Source: Kineosporia rhizophila (GTDB taxonomy: Bacteria > Actinomycetota > Actinomycetes > Actinomycetales > Kineosporiaceae). From it: a stretch of DNA of 64,000 nucleotides. The DNA lies in NCBI RefSeq assembly GCF_021277265.1, contig NZ_JAJSOH010000003.1, positions 62,001 through 126,000 of the forward strand. Direction: 5' to 3'. Position 1 is the stretch's first letter, and every line of letters begins with the position of its first letter. Of the stretch, positions 8,308 through 16,418 are shown one piece after another. The position numbers were made by a program, and so were the translations under genes. Under the pieces are notes generated by a model. It saw only the letters and a list, made by a program, of their open reading frames with translations. It was not told the origin of the DNA and searched no databases.

Positions 8308-9283
8308 GGGCCTGTTCCTCGACGGTCTTGAGCACTTCCTGGAGCTCGGCGGCCGGGGTGGTGCGGAACACCGCGGTGCCACCGTTGGACTCCTGCACGC
8401 CGGCCTCGACCGCCGGGTCGTGGTACAGCTCGGCGAGCTTCAGGTACGTCTCGTTGTCCTTGTCCTCGGCGCGGGCGGCGAAGATGTTGACGTAGGGGGC
8501 GGCCGCCTCGCTGGCCGGGTCGTCCTGGAACAGCGCCTCCTCGGTCTTCAGGCCCGCGTCGGTGGCGAAGTTCTTGTTCACGATCGCACCGGCCACCGAG
8601 CCGCTCTTGACCGCACCGGCGGTCTGCGAGGCGTCCAGCGGGGTGACCTTGACCTTGGTGCTCTCGATGTCCTCGACGCTGGAGAAGGCGCCGCCGCCGT
8701 CCTTGAGGGTGAGCAGGCCGGCCGCCTGCAGCACGAGCAGACCGCGCGCCTCGTTGATCGTGTCGTTGGGGATCGCGATCTCGGCGTCCTTCGGGATCTC
8801 CTCGACCGACTTGTACTCGCTGGAGTACAGCGGCAGCGGGTAGACCGCGGTGGCGCCGATCGGCTGGATCGTGTCGTTGCTGGAGACGTTGTAGTCGGCC
8901 AGGTACTGGATGTGCTGGAACTGGTTGAGGTCGACCTCGCCCTGCTTCAGGGCCGGGTTGGGCTGGCTGTAGTCGCCGAAGTTGACCAGCTCGACCGTGA
9001 CGTTCAGTTCCTTCTTGACCAGGTCGGTGTACGTCTTCCAGTACGGCTGGGCGGCGTCGGCCACGCCGATCTTCACCGTCTGGGGGGCCGCCCCGCCCGC
9101 GGACGCCGAGGCCTCCTCGTCGTCACCGCCGGAGGTGACGGCATAGGTGATGCCGGCGATGGCGACGACCGCGGCCGCGGCACCGGCGATGATCGCGTTG
9201 CGACGGGTGTTGCCCTGCTTGGCGGGCAGCTGGGGTGCGCTGTTGGCGTCGCTGGAGTCGCTGGGGGGAGTGGGAGCGGACAT
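8294..9283 (-). CDS. metQ: Methionine-binding protein of the MetNIQ importer
   Basis: A 329-residue NlpA/MetQ-type substrate-binding protein. The start is ATG 9283. A Ser/Pro-rich cytoplasmic stretch precedes one hydrophobic segment (AIIAGAAAAVVAIAGITYAV), and no lipobox cysteine is present, so it is probably anchored by an uncleaved N-terminal helix. Family motifs: KIGVADAAQPYW, FGDYSQPNPAL, DLNQFQHIQYL and AIPNDTINEARGL. It is first in the metQ-metN-metI operon. A TGTCTA element shared with other sulfur promoters lies upstream. Confidence 0.92.
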   Translation of the reverse strand: MSAPTPPSDSSDANSAPQLPAKQGNTRRNAIIAGAAAAVVAIAGITYAVTSGGDDEEASASAGGAAPQTVKIGVADAAQPYWKTYTDLVKKELNVTVELVNFGDYSQPNPALKQGEVDLNQFQHIQYLADYNVSSNDTIQPIGATAVYPLPLYSSEYKSVEEIPKDAEIAIPNDTINEARGLLVLQAAGLLTLKDGGGAFSSVEDIESTKVKVTPLDASQTAGAVKSGSVAGAIVNKNFATDAGLKTEEALFQDDPASEAAAPYVNIFAARAEDKDNETYLKLAELYHDPAVEAGVQESNGGTAVFRTTPAAELQEVLKTVEEQARAAK

Positions 9284-9345
9284 GAACGGGTCCTCGCGGG
9301 TTTTCGACGGGTGGGCAGGGGGACGTCGGTCGGCCCTGACGGGCT

Positions 9346-9369
9346 TGTCTATAAAACTAGTATAAAAAG
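9346..9369. promoter_or_regulatory. TGTCTA operator-like element upstream of metQ
   Basis: An AT-rich island in GC-rich DNA between metQ and the divergent LLM gene. It begins TGTCTAT and ends TATAAAAAG. By eye it matches the element at the lysR promoter (36699-36722) at 17 of 24 positions. On the minus strand it also contains TATACT and TATAGAC, plausible -10 sequences for metQ. It may be a shared regulator site or only promoter sequence. Confidence 0.4.
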
Positions 9370-9448
9370 CGGCGGAGGGCACGCGTCCGAGACGAGCAAC
9401 ACGTTCCCGGGTGGACGAGCCGGCCCGGCGGCGAATTAGGCTGCCCGC

Positions 9449-10816
9449 ATGAGCACCCCACGCATGCGCCTGAACGGCTTGCGGCAGAACACGGTTGGGC
9501 ACACGGCGATGGGTCTGTGGCGGCACCCGGACTCCCGGGCCCACGAGTACCGCACGATCCGCCACTGGGTGGAGACCGCCCAGATCCTCGAACGCGGCGG
9601 TTTCGACTCGCTGTTCATCGCCGACGTCCTGGGGCCGTTGGAGGTCTATCAGGGCAAAGTGGACGCGGCCCTGCGGGACGGCGCCCAGACCCCCTCGGGC
9701 GACCCGCTGCTGCTGATCCCGGCGATGGCGGCCGCCACCCGCCGGATCGGCTTCGCCGTCACGGTGTCCACCACCTACGCCCAGCCCTACGCGCTGGCCC
9801 GCACGATGACCAGCCTGGACCACCTGACCGACGGCCGGATCGGCTGGAACGTGGTCACCTCGGCGCTCGACTCCGCGGCCCGCAACCTCGGCCTGGACCA
9901 GCAGATCCCGCACGACGAGCGGTATCTGATCGCCGACGAGTTCATGGACGTGGCCTACAAGCTGTGGGAGGGCAGCTGGGAGGACGGCGCGGTGGTGCAC
10001 GACGTGGAGGCGGGCGTGTTCGCCGACCCGGCCAAGGTGCACGCCGTCGGGCACGAGGGCAGGTACTTCCGGGTGCCCGGGATCGCCCTGGCCGAGCCTT
10101 CGGTGCAGCGCACCCCGGTGATCTTCCAGGCCGGAAGCTCACCGGCCGGAAGTTCTTTCGCCGGCAAGCACGCCGAAGGTGTGTTCCTCAGCACCTACAA
10201 GGCCGAGATGGCCCGCGACCTGGCCCGGCGATTCCGGGCCGAGGCCGCCGCGCAGGGCCGCGACCCGCAGTCGCTGAAGATCTTCGCGATCGCCACCGTG
10301 GTCACCGGGGCCACCGACGAGGACGCCCGGGAGCGGCTGGCCGGCCTGCAGCGCTACGCCTCGCTGGAGGGCTCCCTGGCCCGCTGGAGCGCGCTGCTGC
10401 ACATCGACCTGTCCGTCCTGGACCCGGACGTGCCGCTGGAGCACTCCGAGACCGAGGGGATCCGGGGCCTGGTCGACGTGTTCACCCGGATGGACCCGGA
10501 CCGCACCTGGACACCCCGCTCGCTGGCCGAGTTCGTCGGAGTGGGCGGCGGCGGGCCGCTGTTCGTCGGCTCGCCCGGCTCGGTGGCCGACCAGATGGAG
10601 GCCTGGATGGAGACCGCCGGGATCGACGGCTTCAACCTGGCCGACCCGATCCCGCCGGCCGGGCACCGCGAGTTCGTCGACCTGGTGGTGCCGGAACTGC
10701 GCCGCCGGGGCCGGGTCTGGGACGAGTACGAGGGCGACACACTGCGCGAGTACTTCCGCGGCAAGGGACTGGCCCGGGTCGCCGACGACCACCCGGCCGC
10801 GGCCTACCGCCGCTGA
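9449..10816 (+). CDS. NtaA/SnaA/DszA-type FMN-dependent monooxygenase (LLM)
   Basis: A 455-residue flavin monooxygenase of the nitrilotriacetate/dibenzothiophene-sulfone monooxygenase family, at full family length. Visible motifs are GFDSLFIADVLGP, the conserved LDHLTDGRIGWNVVTS, VIFQAGSSPAGSSFAGKHAEGVF and the C-terminal LVVPELRRRG. These enzymes use FMNH2 delivered by a separate reductase, which is not visible here. The gene is divergent from metQ and ends at a strong bidirectional hairpin. The substrate may be a sulfone, sulfonate or amine; its position beside methionine transport favours organosulfur. Confidence 0.9.
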   Translation: MSTPRMRLNGLRQNTVGHTAMGLWRHPDSRAHEYRTIRHWVETAQILERGGFDSLFIADVLGPLEVYQGKVDAALRDGAQTPSGDPLLLIPAMAAATRRIGFAVTVSTTYAQPYALARTMTSLDHLTDGRIGWNVVTSALDSAARNLGLDQQIPHDERYLIADEFMDVAYKLWEGSWEDGAVVHDVEAGVFADPAKVHAVGHEGRYFRVPGIALAEPSVQRTPVIFQAGSSPAGSSFAGKHAEGVFLSTYKAEMARDLARRFRAEAAAQGRDPQSLKIFAIATVVTGATDEDARERLAGLQRYASLEGSLARWSALLHIDLSVLDPDVPLEHSETEGIRGLVDVFTRMDPDRTWTPRSLAEFVGVGGGGPLFVGSPGSVADQMEAWMETAGIDGFNLADPIPPAGHREFVDLVVPELRRRGRVWDEYEGDTLREYFRGKGLARVADDHPAAAYRR

Positions 10817-10828
10817 GACCGGTCTGCT

Positions 10829-10857
10829 CACCGGGCCCCGTTCTGCGGGGCCCGGTG
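10829..10857. terminator. Bidirectional terminator hairpin
   Basis: A perfect 12-bp stem, CACCGGGCCCCG with CGGGGCCCGGTG, around the loop TTCTG. It sits between the convergent LLM gene and the rhodanese gene. No U tract follows, which is usual in actinomycetes. Confidence 0.85.
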
Positions 10858-10864
10858 CAGTCGG

Positions 10865-11728
10865 TCAGCCGGTCTGCAGGGGCAGTTCGGGCCGGGCCGA
10901 CCACTCGGCCAGGGAACCGTCGTAGAGCGGCACGTCGTGCCCGGCCAGGAACCAGCTGAACACGACGGTGGTGGCCGAGATCCCGCCGCCGCAGTAGGCG
11001 ACGGACGTCTCGGCGTCGTACTGCTCCAGGGCCTGGGCGCGCTCGGAGGCCTCACGCCAGCGCAGGGTCTGCGGGTCGACCAGATCGGTCCAGGGCAGGT
11101 TCACGCTGTCCGGAATGCGCCCCGGGCGGCTGTAGGACGTGGTGCCTTCACCACGGAAGACCTGGGGCGACAGGGCATTCACCAGCTGTGCTCCCTGGCC
11201 GGCTTCGACCCGGGCCAGCACGTCCTCGAGGGTGACCACGAGTTCGGGCCGCGGGCGGGCGGTCAGCGTGGCGGCGGGCAGGTGCACCGGGCCGGATTCC
11301 AGCGGCAGCCCGGCCGCTTTCCAGCCGGGGAGCCCGCCGTCGAGCACCGAGACGCTGTCGTGCCCGAGATAGTGCAGCAGCCACCACAGGCGGGTGGCCC
11401 ACATCGGTGAGTTGCGGGCGTAGACGACCACGTGCGTGTCGTCGCCGATGCCGCTGGCGCCCAGAGCGGTTGCCAGGTGGGTGGGTTCGGGCAGAACAAA
11501 TGGACGGGGGGTGTCGGCTACCGACAGATTCCCACCGATGTCGGCGTACCCGGCTCCGGGGAGGTGTTCCTGCTCGTACTCGTCACGACCGGAGCGCACC
11601 TGGTACGGCCCGCCGCCGGGCGGCCGGTCGAGATAGGTGGTGGCGTCGAGGATGCGCAGGCGGGGGTCGCCGAAAACTGCGTGCACCTGGGGCGGCGACG
11701 CCAGCGGGGGCAGGAGGGGTTCGGGCAC
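10865..11728 (-). CDS. Sulfurtransferase (tandem rhodanese domains)
   Basis: A 287-residue thiosulfate or 3-mercaptopyruvate sulfurtransferase with two rhodanese domains, the usual length. The N-terminal inactive domain contains VVVYARNSPMWATRLWWLL and SVLDGGLPGW. The C-terminal domain holds the active-site cysteine in VAYCGGGISAT. The CGGGIS loop is closer to mercaptopyruvate-type than thiosulfate-type loops, but this is weak. It is last in a GntR-LLM-rhodanese operon and could take up sulfur released by the neighbouring monooxygenase. Start GTG 11728. Confidence 0.9.
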   Translation of the reverse strand: MPEPLLPPLASPPQVHAVFGDPRLRILDATTYLDRPPGGGPYQVRSGRDEYEQEHLPGAGYADIGGNLSVADTPRPFVLPEPTHLATALGASGIGDDTHVVVYARNSPMWATRLWWLLHYLGHDSVSVLDGGLPGWKAAGLPLESGPVHLPAATLTARPRPELVVTLEDVLARVEAGQGAQLVNALSPQVFRGEGTTSYSRPGRIPDSVNLPWTDLVDPQTLRWREASERAQALEQYDAETSVAYCGGGISATTVVFSWFLAGHDVPLYDGSLAEWSARPELPLQTG

Positions 11729-11777
11729 GTCGGCGGCCTTTCAGGTGTTCCGGTGTTCCGTTATTCCGGTGGAGGTT

Positions 11778-12794
11778 TCAGGCTGCGGACGGCGCGTGCG
11801 GGGTGCGCAGATCCAGCCGCGGCAGCAGGAGTTCGGTGAGCGACTCCACCTGGGCCGGAACGTCGGTGCTGAGTGGCTCGATGGCCAGGTGCGTGGCCCC
11901 GGCCTCGGCGAACCGCCCGGCCAGGTCGGCGGCCTGCTCGGGCGAGCCGATCGCGGCGATGTCGCCCAGGTCGTCGACGCTCACCCCGCGCGGGGCGCTC
12001 TGGAACCAGCGCTCGCGGGCGTCGGCCCGCACGGCCTGCTGGTCGAGACCGACGTTGGTGTTGAGGAAGACGCAGATCTCCAGCGGGCCGGTGGCCTCCG
12101 GACGCAGCTGCGCCCGGAGTTCGTAGAGCCGATCCACTCGCCGGCGCAACTGTTCCGGCGTCACGTTGAACGTCATCCAGCCCTCGCCCAGGCGGGCCAC
12201 CCGGCCGAGCAGTCGGTCGAGCGTGACCGGCCCGGCGGTGGGGGAGGGGTTGGCCGCCACCCAGATCGGCAGTGGCCGCTGGACGAAGCCGGGGCCCAGG
12301 TCGAGATCGTCGACCTGGGTGAAGGTGCCGTGGAACGACGTGGCGCCGTTGCTGACCTCCCGCAGGAAGGCGACCGCCTCCTCGAACCGGGCCACCTTCT
12401 CGGGGTAGTCCAGGCCGAACGTGCGCAGTTCGTTCTCGACCGCCTTGCCGGTGCCGTTGCCCGGGCAGGCGGCCAGCAGCATCCGGCCCTGCGAGAGCGC
12501 GTCCAGGTCGGCCCACTGCCGGGCCACGGTGACCGGGTGCCGGAACCCCAGCGAGGCCATGCAGCCCACGCCCAGCCGGGCCCGCCCGGTGCGGGCGGCG
12601 AGCGCGGCCAGCAGCACCCCCGAGTCCAGGAAGGGCAGGGCCATGATCGAGTCGGCCACCCACAGGGTGTCCCACTCGGGGCGGGCGTCGGCGTACTCGG
12701 CCAGGCGCAGGATCACGTCGTGGCCGTAGTTGGTGGGGCGGTGACGCACGGGTAGGACGAGCCCGGCGCTGAGGCCGGAGACGTTGCTGGTCAA
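11778..12794 (-). CDS. LLM class flavin-dependent oxidoreductase
   Basis: A 338-residue TIM-barrel luciferase-like protein. Motifs include WDTLWVADSIMALPF, ARLGVGCMASLGFRHP, ARQWADLDALSQGRMLL and LPIWVAANPSP. It lacks the NtaA-type insertions and is nearer to the SsuD or F420-dependent LLM groups, so the cofactor could be FMN or F420. The start overlaps the end of the GntR gene by 4 bp, and the rhodanese gene follows 49 bp later. The regulator-oxidase-sulfurtransferase order suggests use of a specific organosulfur compound. Confidence 0.85.
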   Translation of the reverse strand: MTSNVSGLSAGLVLPVRHRPTNYGHDVILRLAEYADARPEWDTLWVADSIMALPFLDSGVLLAALAARTGRARLGVGCMASLGFRHPVTVARQWADLDALSQGRMLLAACPGNGTGKAVENELRTFGLDYPEKVARFEEAVAFLREVSNGATSFHGTFTQVDDLDLGPGFVQRPLPIWVAANPSPTAGPVTLDRLLGRVARLGEGWMTFNVTPEQLRRRVDRLYELRAQLRPEATGPLEICVFLNTNVGLDQQAVRADARERWFQSAPRGVSVDDLGDIAAIGSPEQAADLAGRFAEAGATHLAIEPLSTDVPAQVESLTELLLPRLDLRTPHAPSAA

Positions 12795-13510
12795 CGGGTC
12801 TCACTTCCGAAGCGGTGCAGGCGTACCTCGCGGGCCCGGGTCAGGTGCTCGATCATCGCGGCCCGGGCGTCCTCCGGTCGCCGGTCGCGGATCGCGGCCA
12901 GGATGCGCTCGTGCTCGTCCCGGGTCTGTTCCAGGTCGGGTGCGGTCTCGCGGGTGCCGCGGTCGTAGATGCGCAGCTGGGCGGTGAGGCGCTGCAGCAG
13001 GGTCTCGATGGTGCGGTTGTGCGAGGCCCGCCAGATGGTGGCGTGCCAGGCGGAGTGGGTGCTGCGCTCGGCGTCGGCTGCCTCTTGTCCGGCCGGCTCG
13101 CTCTCCGCCAGGTCGGCGTGGGCGGCCAGCACGGCGGCGTGCAGGTGGTCGAGGCGGGCCAGGTCGAGCTCGCCCCGGCGCTCGGCCGCCCCCGCGGCGG
13201 CCTGCCCCTCGAGCACGATCCGGGCCTCGTACACCTCGAGCACGTCCTCCGGGGTGCCCGAGCGCACCCGGTAGCCCCGGCCGGCCTTCTCGACCAGGCC
13301 CTCGTGCTCGAGCCGGGCCAGCGCCTCCCGCACCGGGGTGCGCGAGACCTTGTAGCGCTCGGCCAGGGGCACCTCCTGCAGTACCGCGGTGGCCCCGAAC
13401 TCCCCGGCCAGGATGTCCGACCGGACCTGTTCGAACAGCGTGCCCGGGGCCGGGGCGTGGCCCTCGTCGGCAGCCGGGGAGGCCTTGGCGGGGGCGGTTC
13501 GGGCGGGCAT
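12791..13510 (-). CDS. GntR-family regulator, FadR/FCD type
   Basis: About 239 residues. The N-terminal winged helix contains EVPLAERYKVSRTPVREAL and LARLEHEGLVEKAGRGYRV. The all-helical FCD ligand domain follows, with EARIVLEGQAAAGAAERR, HSAWHATIWRASHN and DEHERILAAIRDR. I choose ATG 13510 because GAGGA lies 9 nt before it; a GTG at 13519 is the alternative. It leads the LLM-rhodanese operon and probably controls it and perhaps the divergent transporter operon from the TGTATACA palindrome. Confidence 0.9.
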   Translation of the reverse strand: MPARTAPAKASPAADEGHAPAPGTLFEQVRSDILAGEFGATAVLQEVPLAERYKVSRTPVREALARLEHEGLVEKAGRGYRVRSGTPEDVLEVYEARIVLEGQAAAGAAERRGELDLARLDHLHAAVLAAHADLAESEPAGQEAADAERSTHSAWHATIWRASHNRTIETLLQRLTAQLRIYDRGTRETAPDLEQTRDEHERILAAIRDRRPEDARAAMIEHLTRAREVRLHRFGSETR

Positions 13511-13586
13511 GAGGCGCACTCCTCAGCGGCTGGTCAGCAGGCGGGCCAGAGCGGGCGGACGGTCGGGAACGGGCCGAGCATACCTG

Positions 13587-13640
13587 TGTATACATGGGCA
13601 TGCGAACTTGTTGACATTCTCGACAGGATTGATTCAGTAT
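13587..13640. promoter_or_regulatory. Divergent GntR/transporter promoter region
   Basis: A perfect TGTATACA palindrome (13587-13594) resembles GntR/FadR half-site architecture. On the plus strand a TTGACA (13611-13616) with CAGTAT 18 bp downstream (13635-13640) is a plausible promoter for the transporter operon. A second possible plus-strand -10, TATACAT (13589-13595), lies just before a four-codon frame, MRTC (13600-13614). The rest of 13511-13780 has no recognisable feature; no TPP riboswitch core was seen. Confidence 0.45.
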
Positions 13641-13780
13641 TCGGAGGCGGCGTCCTCGGTGCGGAGGTCGTCGCAGGTCAGGAGCGGTCCTGACACCAGG
13701 GCTGCCGACTCGTCGCCGGGGGCACCCCGGATGTTCGACGGTCCGCTGTCGCCCACCCCCTTGTTCCCCAGGAGCTCTCC

Positions 13781-14413
13781 GTGCAGACCGATCTTCGTCA
13801 GGACGCCCTCGGGCTGCCCTCGCGGTCTGTTCTGCACACCCTGGTGCGGCTGGTCCGGCAGAGCCCGCCCTCGGCCGGCGGGACCCGCCTGGTCGCCGTC
13901 GACGGACGCTCCGGCTCCGGCAAGTCCACCCTGGCCACCGACCTGGCCGCGGAACTGTCCGCGCCCCTGGTCCGCCTCGACGACCTCTACGAGGGCTGGG
14001 ACGGTCTGCCCGGGGTGGGGGATCTGCTGCGGGAGTGGATCGCCGATCCCCTGGCGGCCGGCGGCCAGGCCCGCTGGCGCCCCTACCGCTGGGACACCGC
14101 CACCCGCGACGAATGGCGCACTGTGCCGACGTCCTCTGTTCTGGTTCTCGAAGGTTGTGGGGCCGGAAGTGCCGCCCTGCGCGACCACCTGGCCCTGCTC
14201 GTCTGGGTCGAGGCGAGCGCCGACGTGCGTCTGCGCCGTCTGCGCGGGCGCCCCGACTGGACCGGCTACCGATGTCACCAGGCCCGCTGGGCCGCGGCCG
14301 AGCAGGCCCTGCTGGACCGCGAGAACACGCCCGGCCACGCCGACGTCGTCGTCCACAACGACTCCACCCCCGCCACCCTCACCTTCCCGGCTCCCACGCC
14401 CCCTACTCTGTAA
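13781..14413 (+). CDS. P-loop kinase, uridine kinase-like
   Basis: A 210-residue cytoplasmic P-loop protein. Walker A is DGRSGSGKST (about residues 41-50), and LVRLDDLYEGWDGLP resembles the substrate and metal region of uridine kinase-type enzymes. LVLEGCGAG is a Walker B-like strand, and RRLRGRPDWTGY and WAAAEQALL form a lid-like end. Start GTG 13781, with AGGAGC upstream. It is the first gene of a five-gene operon with a THI5/NMT1-type transporter, so it may phosphorylate the imported vitamin precursor or nucleoside. The substrate is an inference only. Confidence 0.8.
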   Translation: MQTDLRQDALGLPSRSVLHTLVRLVRQSPPSAGGTRLVAVDGRSGSGKSTLATDLAAELSAPLVRLDDLYEGWDGLPGVGDLLREWIADPLAAGGQARWRPYRWDTATRDEWRTVPTSSVLVLEGCGAGSAALRDHLALLVWVEASADVRLRRLRGRPDWTGYRCHQARWAAAEQALLDRENTPGHADVVVHNDSTPATLTFPAPTPPTL

Positions 14414-14424
14414 CGGACCTCACG

Positions 14425-15486
14425 ATGACCAGTTCTCTGACCAGGCTGACCCGACGCAGCCTTTTGGCTGCTACCTTCACCGCCACCGTGTTCGCGGCGT
14501 CGGCCTGCGGCGGTTCCTCCTCGGCCTCCTCCGAGGCCGGCGAAGGTGGGCTCACCGAGGTCACGGTGGCCCTCAGCTGGACGCCGAATACCGACTACAC
14601 CGGCGTCTTCGCCGCCGACGAGCTGGGGTACTACGAGGACCAGGGCATCAAGCTCAAGGTCATTCCCTACTCCTCGACCGCGCCGGAGACCCTGGTGGCG
14701 CACGGGCAGGCCGACTTCGGCTTCTCGTACCAGGCCGGGGTGACCTACGCCCGGGCCGCCGGCCAGGACGTGGTGGCGGTGTACGCGCCGAACCGCAAGG
14801 GCACCTACGCCATCTCGGTGAGCGCCGACCGAGACGACATCCAGAGCCCGAAGGACCTGGACGGCAAGACCTACGCCGGGTTCGGCTCGCCGGACGAGGG
14901 CCCGCTGCTGAAGTACGTGATCCAGCACGACGGCGGCAAGGGCGACTTCAAGAGCATCGCCCTGGACACCTCGGCGTACCAGGCCGTCTACAGCAAGAAG
15001 GCCGACTTCACGATCCCGGTGGTGACCTGGGAGGGTGTCGAGGCCGAGCGCTCGGGCAAGCCGCTGAAGAACTTCGCCCCCACCGACTACGGCTTCCCCG
15101 ACCAGTACTCGGTGCTGCTCGCCTCGGGCCAGAAGTACCTGGACGCCAACCCCGAGGTGACCAAGAAGTTCCTGGCCGCCACGGCCAAGGGCTACAGCTA
15201 CGCCGCGGACGAGCCGGACAAGGCCGCCGACCTGCTCGTGCAGGCGAACAAGGCGCAGCTGAGCGATGCGGAACTGGTGCGGGCCAGCCAGAACCTGCTG
15301 GCCTCGGAGGGGTACCTGAACACCGAAGCGGGCCACGTCGGGGTCCAGGACGAGGAGTTCTGGAAGAACTACGGCTCGTTCCTGTACGAGAACGGCCGGC
15401 TCACCGACTCCGACGGCAAGGCCCTCACCGCCGAGCCGGACTGGACCACCTACTACAGCAACGACTACCTGGCGAGCGGGAACTGA
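14425..15486 (+). CDS. Lipoprotein substrate-binding protein, THI5/NMT1 (ThiY-like) family
   Basis: A 353-residue ABC solute-binding protein. The N-terminus has an Arg-rich start (TRLTRRSLLAATF, Tat-like) and a lipobox ending FAASAC, so it is a membrane-anchored lipoprotein. The mature start LSWTPNTDYTGVFAA is characteristic of the ThiY/THI5 group, which binds pyrimidine precursors of thiamine, rather than SsuA. GQADFGFSYQAGVTYA and TYAGFGSPDEGP follow. I start it at ATG 14425, 11 bp after the kinase gene. Riboflavin-type (RibY) specificity is a serious alternative given the many flavoenzymes nearby. Confidence 0.85.
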   Translation: MTSSLTRLTRRSLLAATFTATVFAASACGGSSSASSEAGEGGLTEVTVALSWTPNTDYTGVFAADELGYYEDQGIKLKVIPYSSTAPETLVAHGQADFGFSYQAGVTYARAAGQDVVAVYAPNRKGTYAISVSADRDDIQSPKDLDGKTYAGFGSPDEGPLLKYVIQHDGGKGDFKSIALDTSAYQAVYSKKADFTIPVVTWEGVEAERSGKPLKNFAPTDYGFPDQYSVLLASGQKYLDANPEVTKKFLAATAKGYSYAADEPDKAADLLVQANKAQLSDAELVRASQNLLASEGYLNTEAGHVGVQDEEFWKNYGSFLYENGRLTDSDGKALTAEPDWTTYYSNDYLASGN

Positions 15487-16418
15487 TGAGCGCACGACTG
15501 CGTGTGGTGCTGGAATACCTGCACCCATGGACGAATTCGGCCGGCTTCTTCGTGGCCAGTCACCAGGGCTGGTTCACCCAGGAGGGGCTGGACGTCGAAC
15601 TGACGGTGGCCGACCCCTCGCGGGGTGACTCGCTGGCCTACCTCTCCCGCTACGAGGCCGATTTCGCGGTCTTCCCCAGCAACCGGCTGCTGGTGCGCCG
15701 GGCCGCGCACGAGCCGCTGAAGGCGGTCGCGGCGATCAACCACCGCGGGATGGAGACCATCCTCACCACCACCGCGACCGGTATCACCCGGCCGCGTGAG
15801 CTGGAGGGGCGCCGGCTGGCCCTGAACCCGACGCCCCGGGGCCTGGCCATGGTGCGTCACCTGGTCGAGGCCGACGGTGGTGACTTCGACCGCGTGGTCG
15901 TGGTGAACAGCGGCGCCCGGGAACTGCTGGCCGACGACGTGGCGGCCGGCGAGGTGGACGCCACCTTCGGCAACTACTGGGCCTGGGACGCGCTGCTCGG
16001 CCGGCTTCCCCTGGAGGACCGGGTGATCTGGCCGGTCGACGACATCGGGGCCCCGCCGTACCACAGCTACCTGCTCGGTACCCAGGAGTCGACCCTGCAG
16101 CGCAACCCGGTGCTGGTGCGCTCGCTGCTGGCCATCGTCGAGCGCGGCTACCTGGCCGCCCGCGACGAACCGGGCCTGGCCCTGGAGGCTTTCGAGCGGT
16201 ACGTGCCGTACTTCCCGCGCGAGACCCTGCGCGCCTCGCTGGAGCTCATCACGCCCACGTGGTTCCACGAGGGCCGCTGGGGGCAGGTGCGCGCCGAGCT
16301 GGTCCAGCCGTATGCCCAGTGGCTGGCCGACTACGGCGTCCTGCCCAGCGCCGCGGGCTGGGAGGACTCGTTCACCGACGAGTTCCTGCCCAGCCAGGTG
16401 GGAATCGCAGCGGCATGA
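15486..16418 (+). CDS. Second THI5/NMT1-like protein, without signal peptide
   Basis: About 310 residues of the same fold as the preceding lipoprotein (EYLHPWTNSAGFFVASHQGW, EADFAVFPSNRLLVRRA, RRLALNPTPRGLAMVRHLVE). Its ATG overlaps the preceding stop as TGATG, and the protein begins directly with MSARLRVVLEYL. There is no signal peptide, lipobox or hydrophobic anchor. It is therefore predicted to be cytoplasmic, unusual for a bacterial binding protein. It may be a cytosolic acceptor or enzyme, or an accessory subunit. The downstream permease overlaps it by 4 bp. Confidence 0.85.
   Translation: MSARLRVVLEYLHPWTNSAGFFVASHQGWFTQEGLDVELTVADPSRGDSLAYLSRYEADFAVFPSNRLLVRRAAHEPLKAVAAINHRGMETILTTTATGITRPRELEGRRLALNPTPRGLAMVRHLVEADGGDFDRVVVVNSGARELLADDVAAGEVDATFGNYWAWDALLGRLPLEDRVIWPVDDIGAPPYHSYLLGTQESTLQRNPVLVRSLLAIVERGYLAARDEPGLALEAFERYVPYFPRETLRASLELITPTWFHEGRWGQVRAELVQPYAQWLADYGVLPSAAGWEDSFTDEFLPSQVGIAAA

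Noticed and set aside
9284..10054. Upstream in-frame extension of metQ by 257 codons
   Set aside because: It is antisense to the divergent LLM gene and has shadow composition; the conserved protein starts at 9283.
9517..10959. 480-codon plus-strand frame overlapping the LLM gene
   Set aside because: Arg/Gly/Pro-rich shadow of the LLM frame, without recognisable motifs.
13615..13780. TPP riboswitch before the ThiY-like operon
   Set aside because: No CTGAGA or ACCTGATC-type core is present, so thiamine control through a riboswitch is not supported.
13389..15485. Long upstream extension of the second THI5-like protein
   Set aside because: It runs through the kinase and lipoprotein genes in another frame. 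The TGATG overlap at 15486 gives the natural start.
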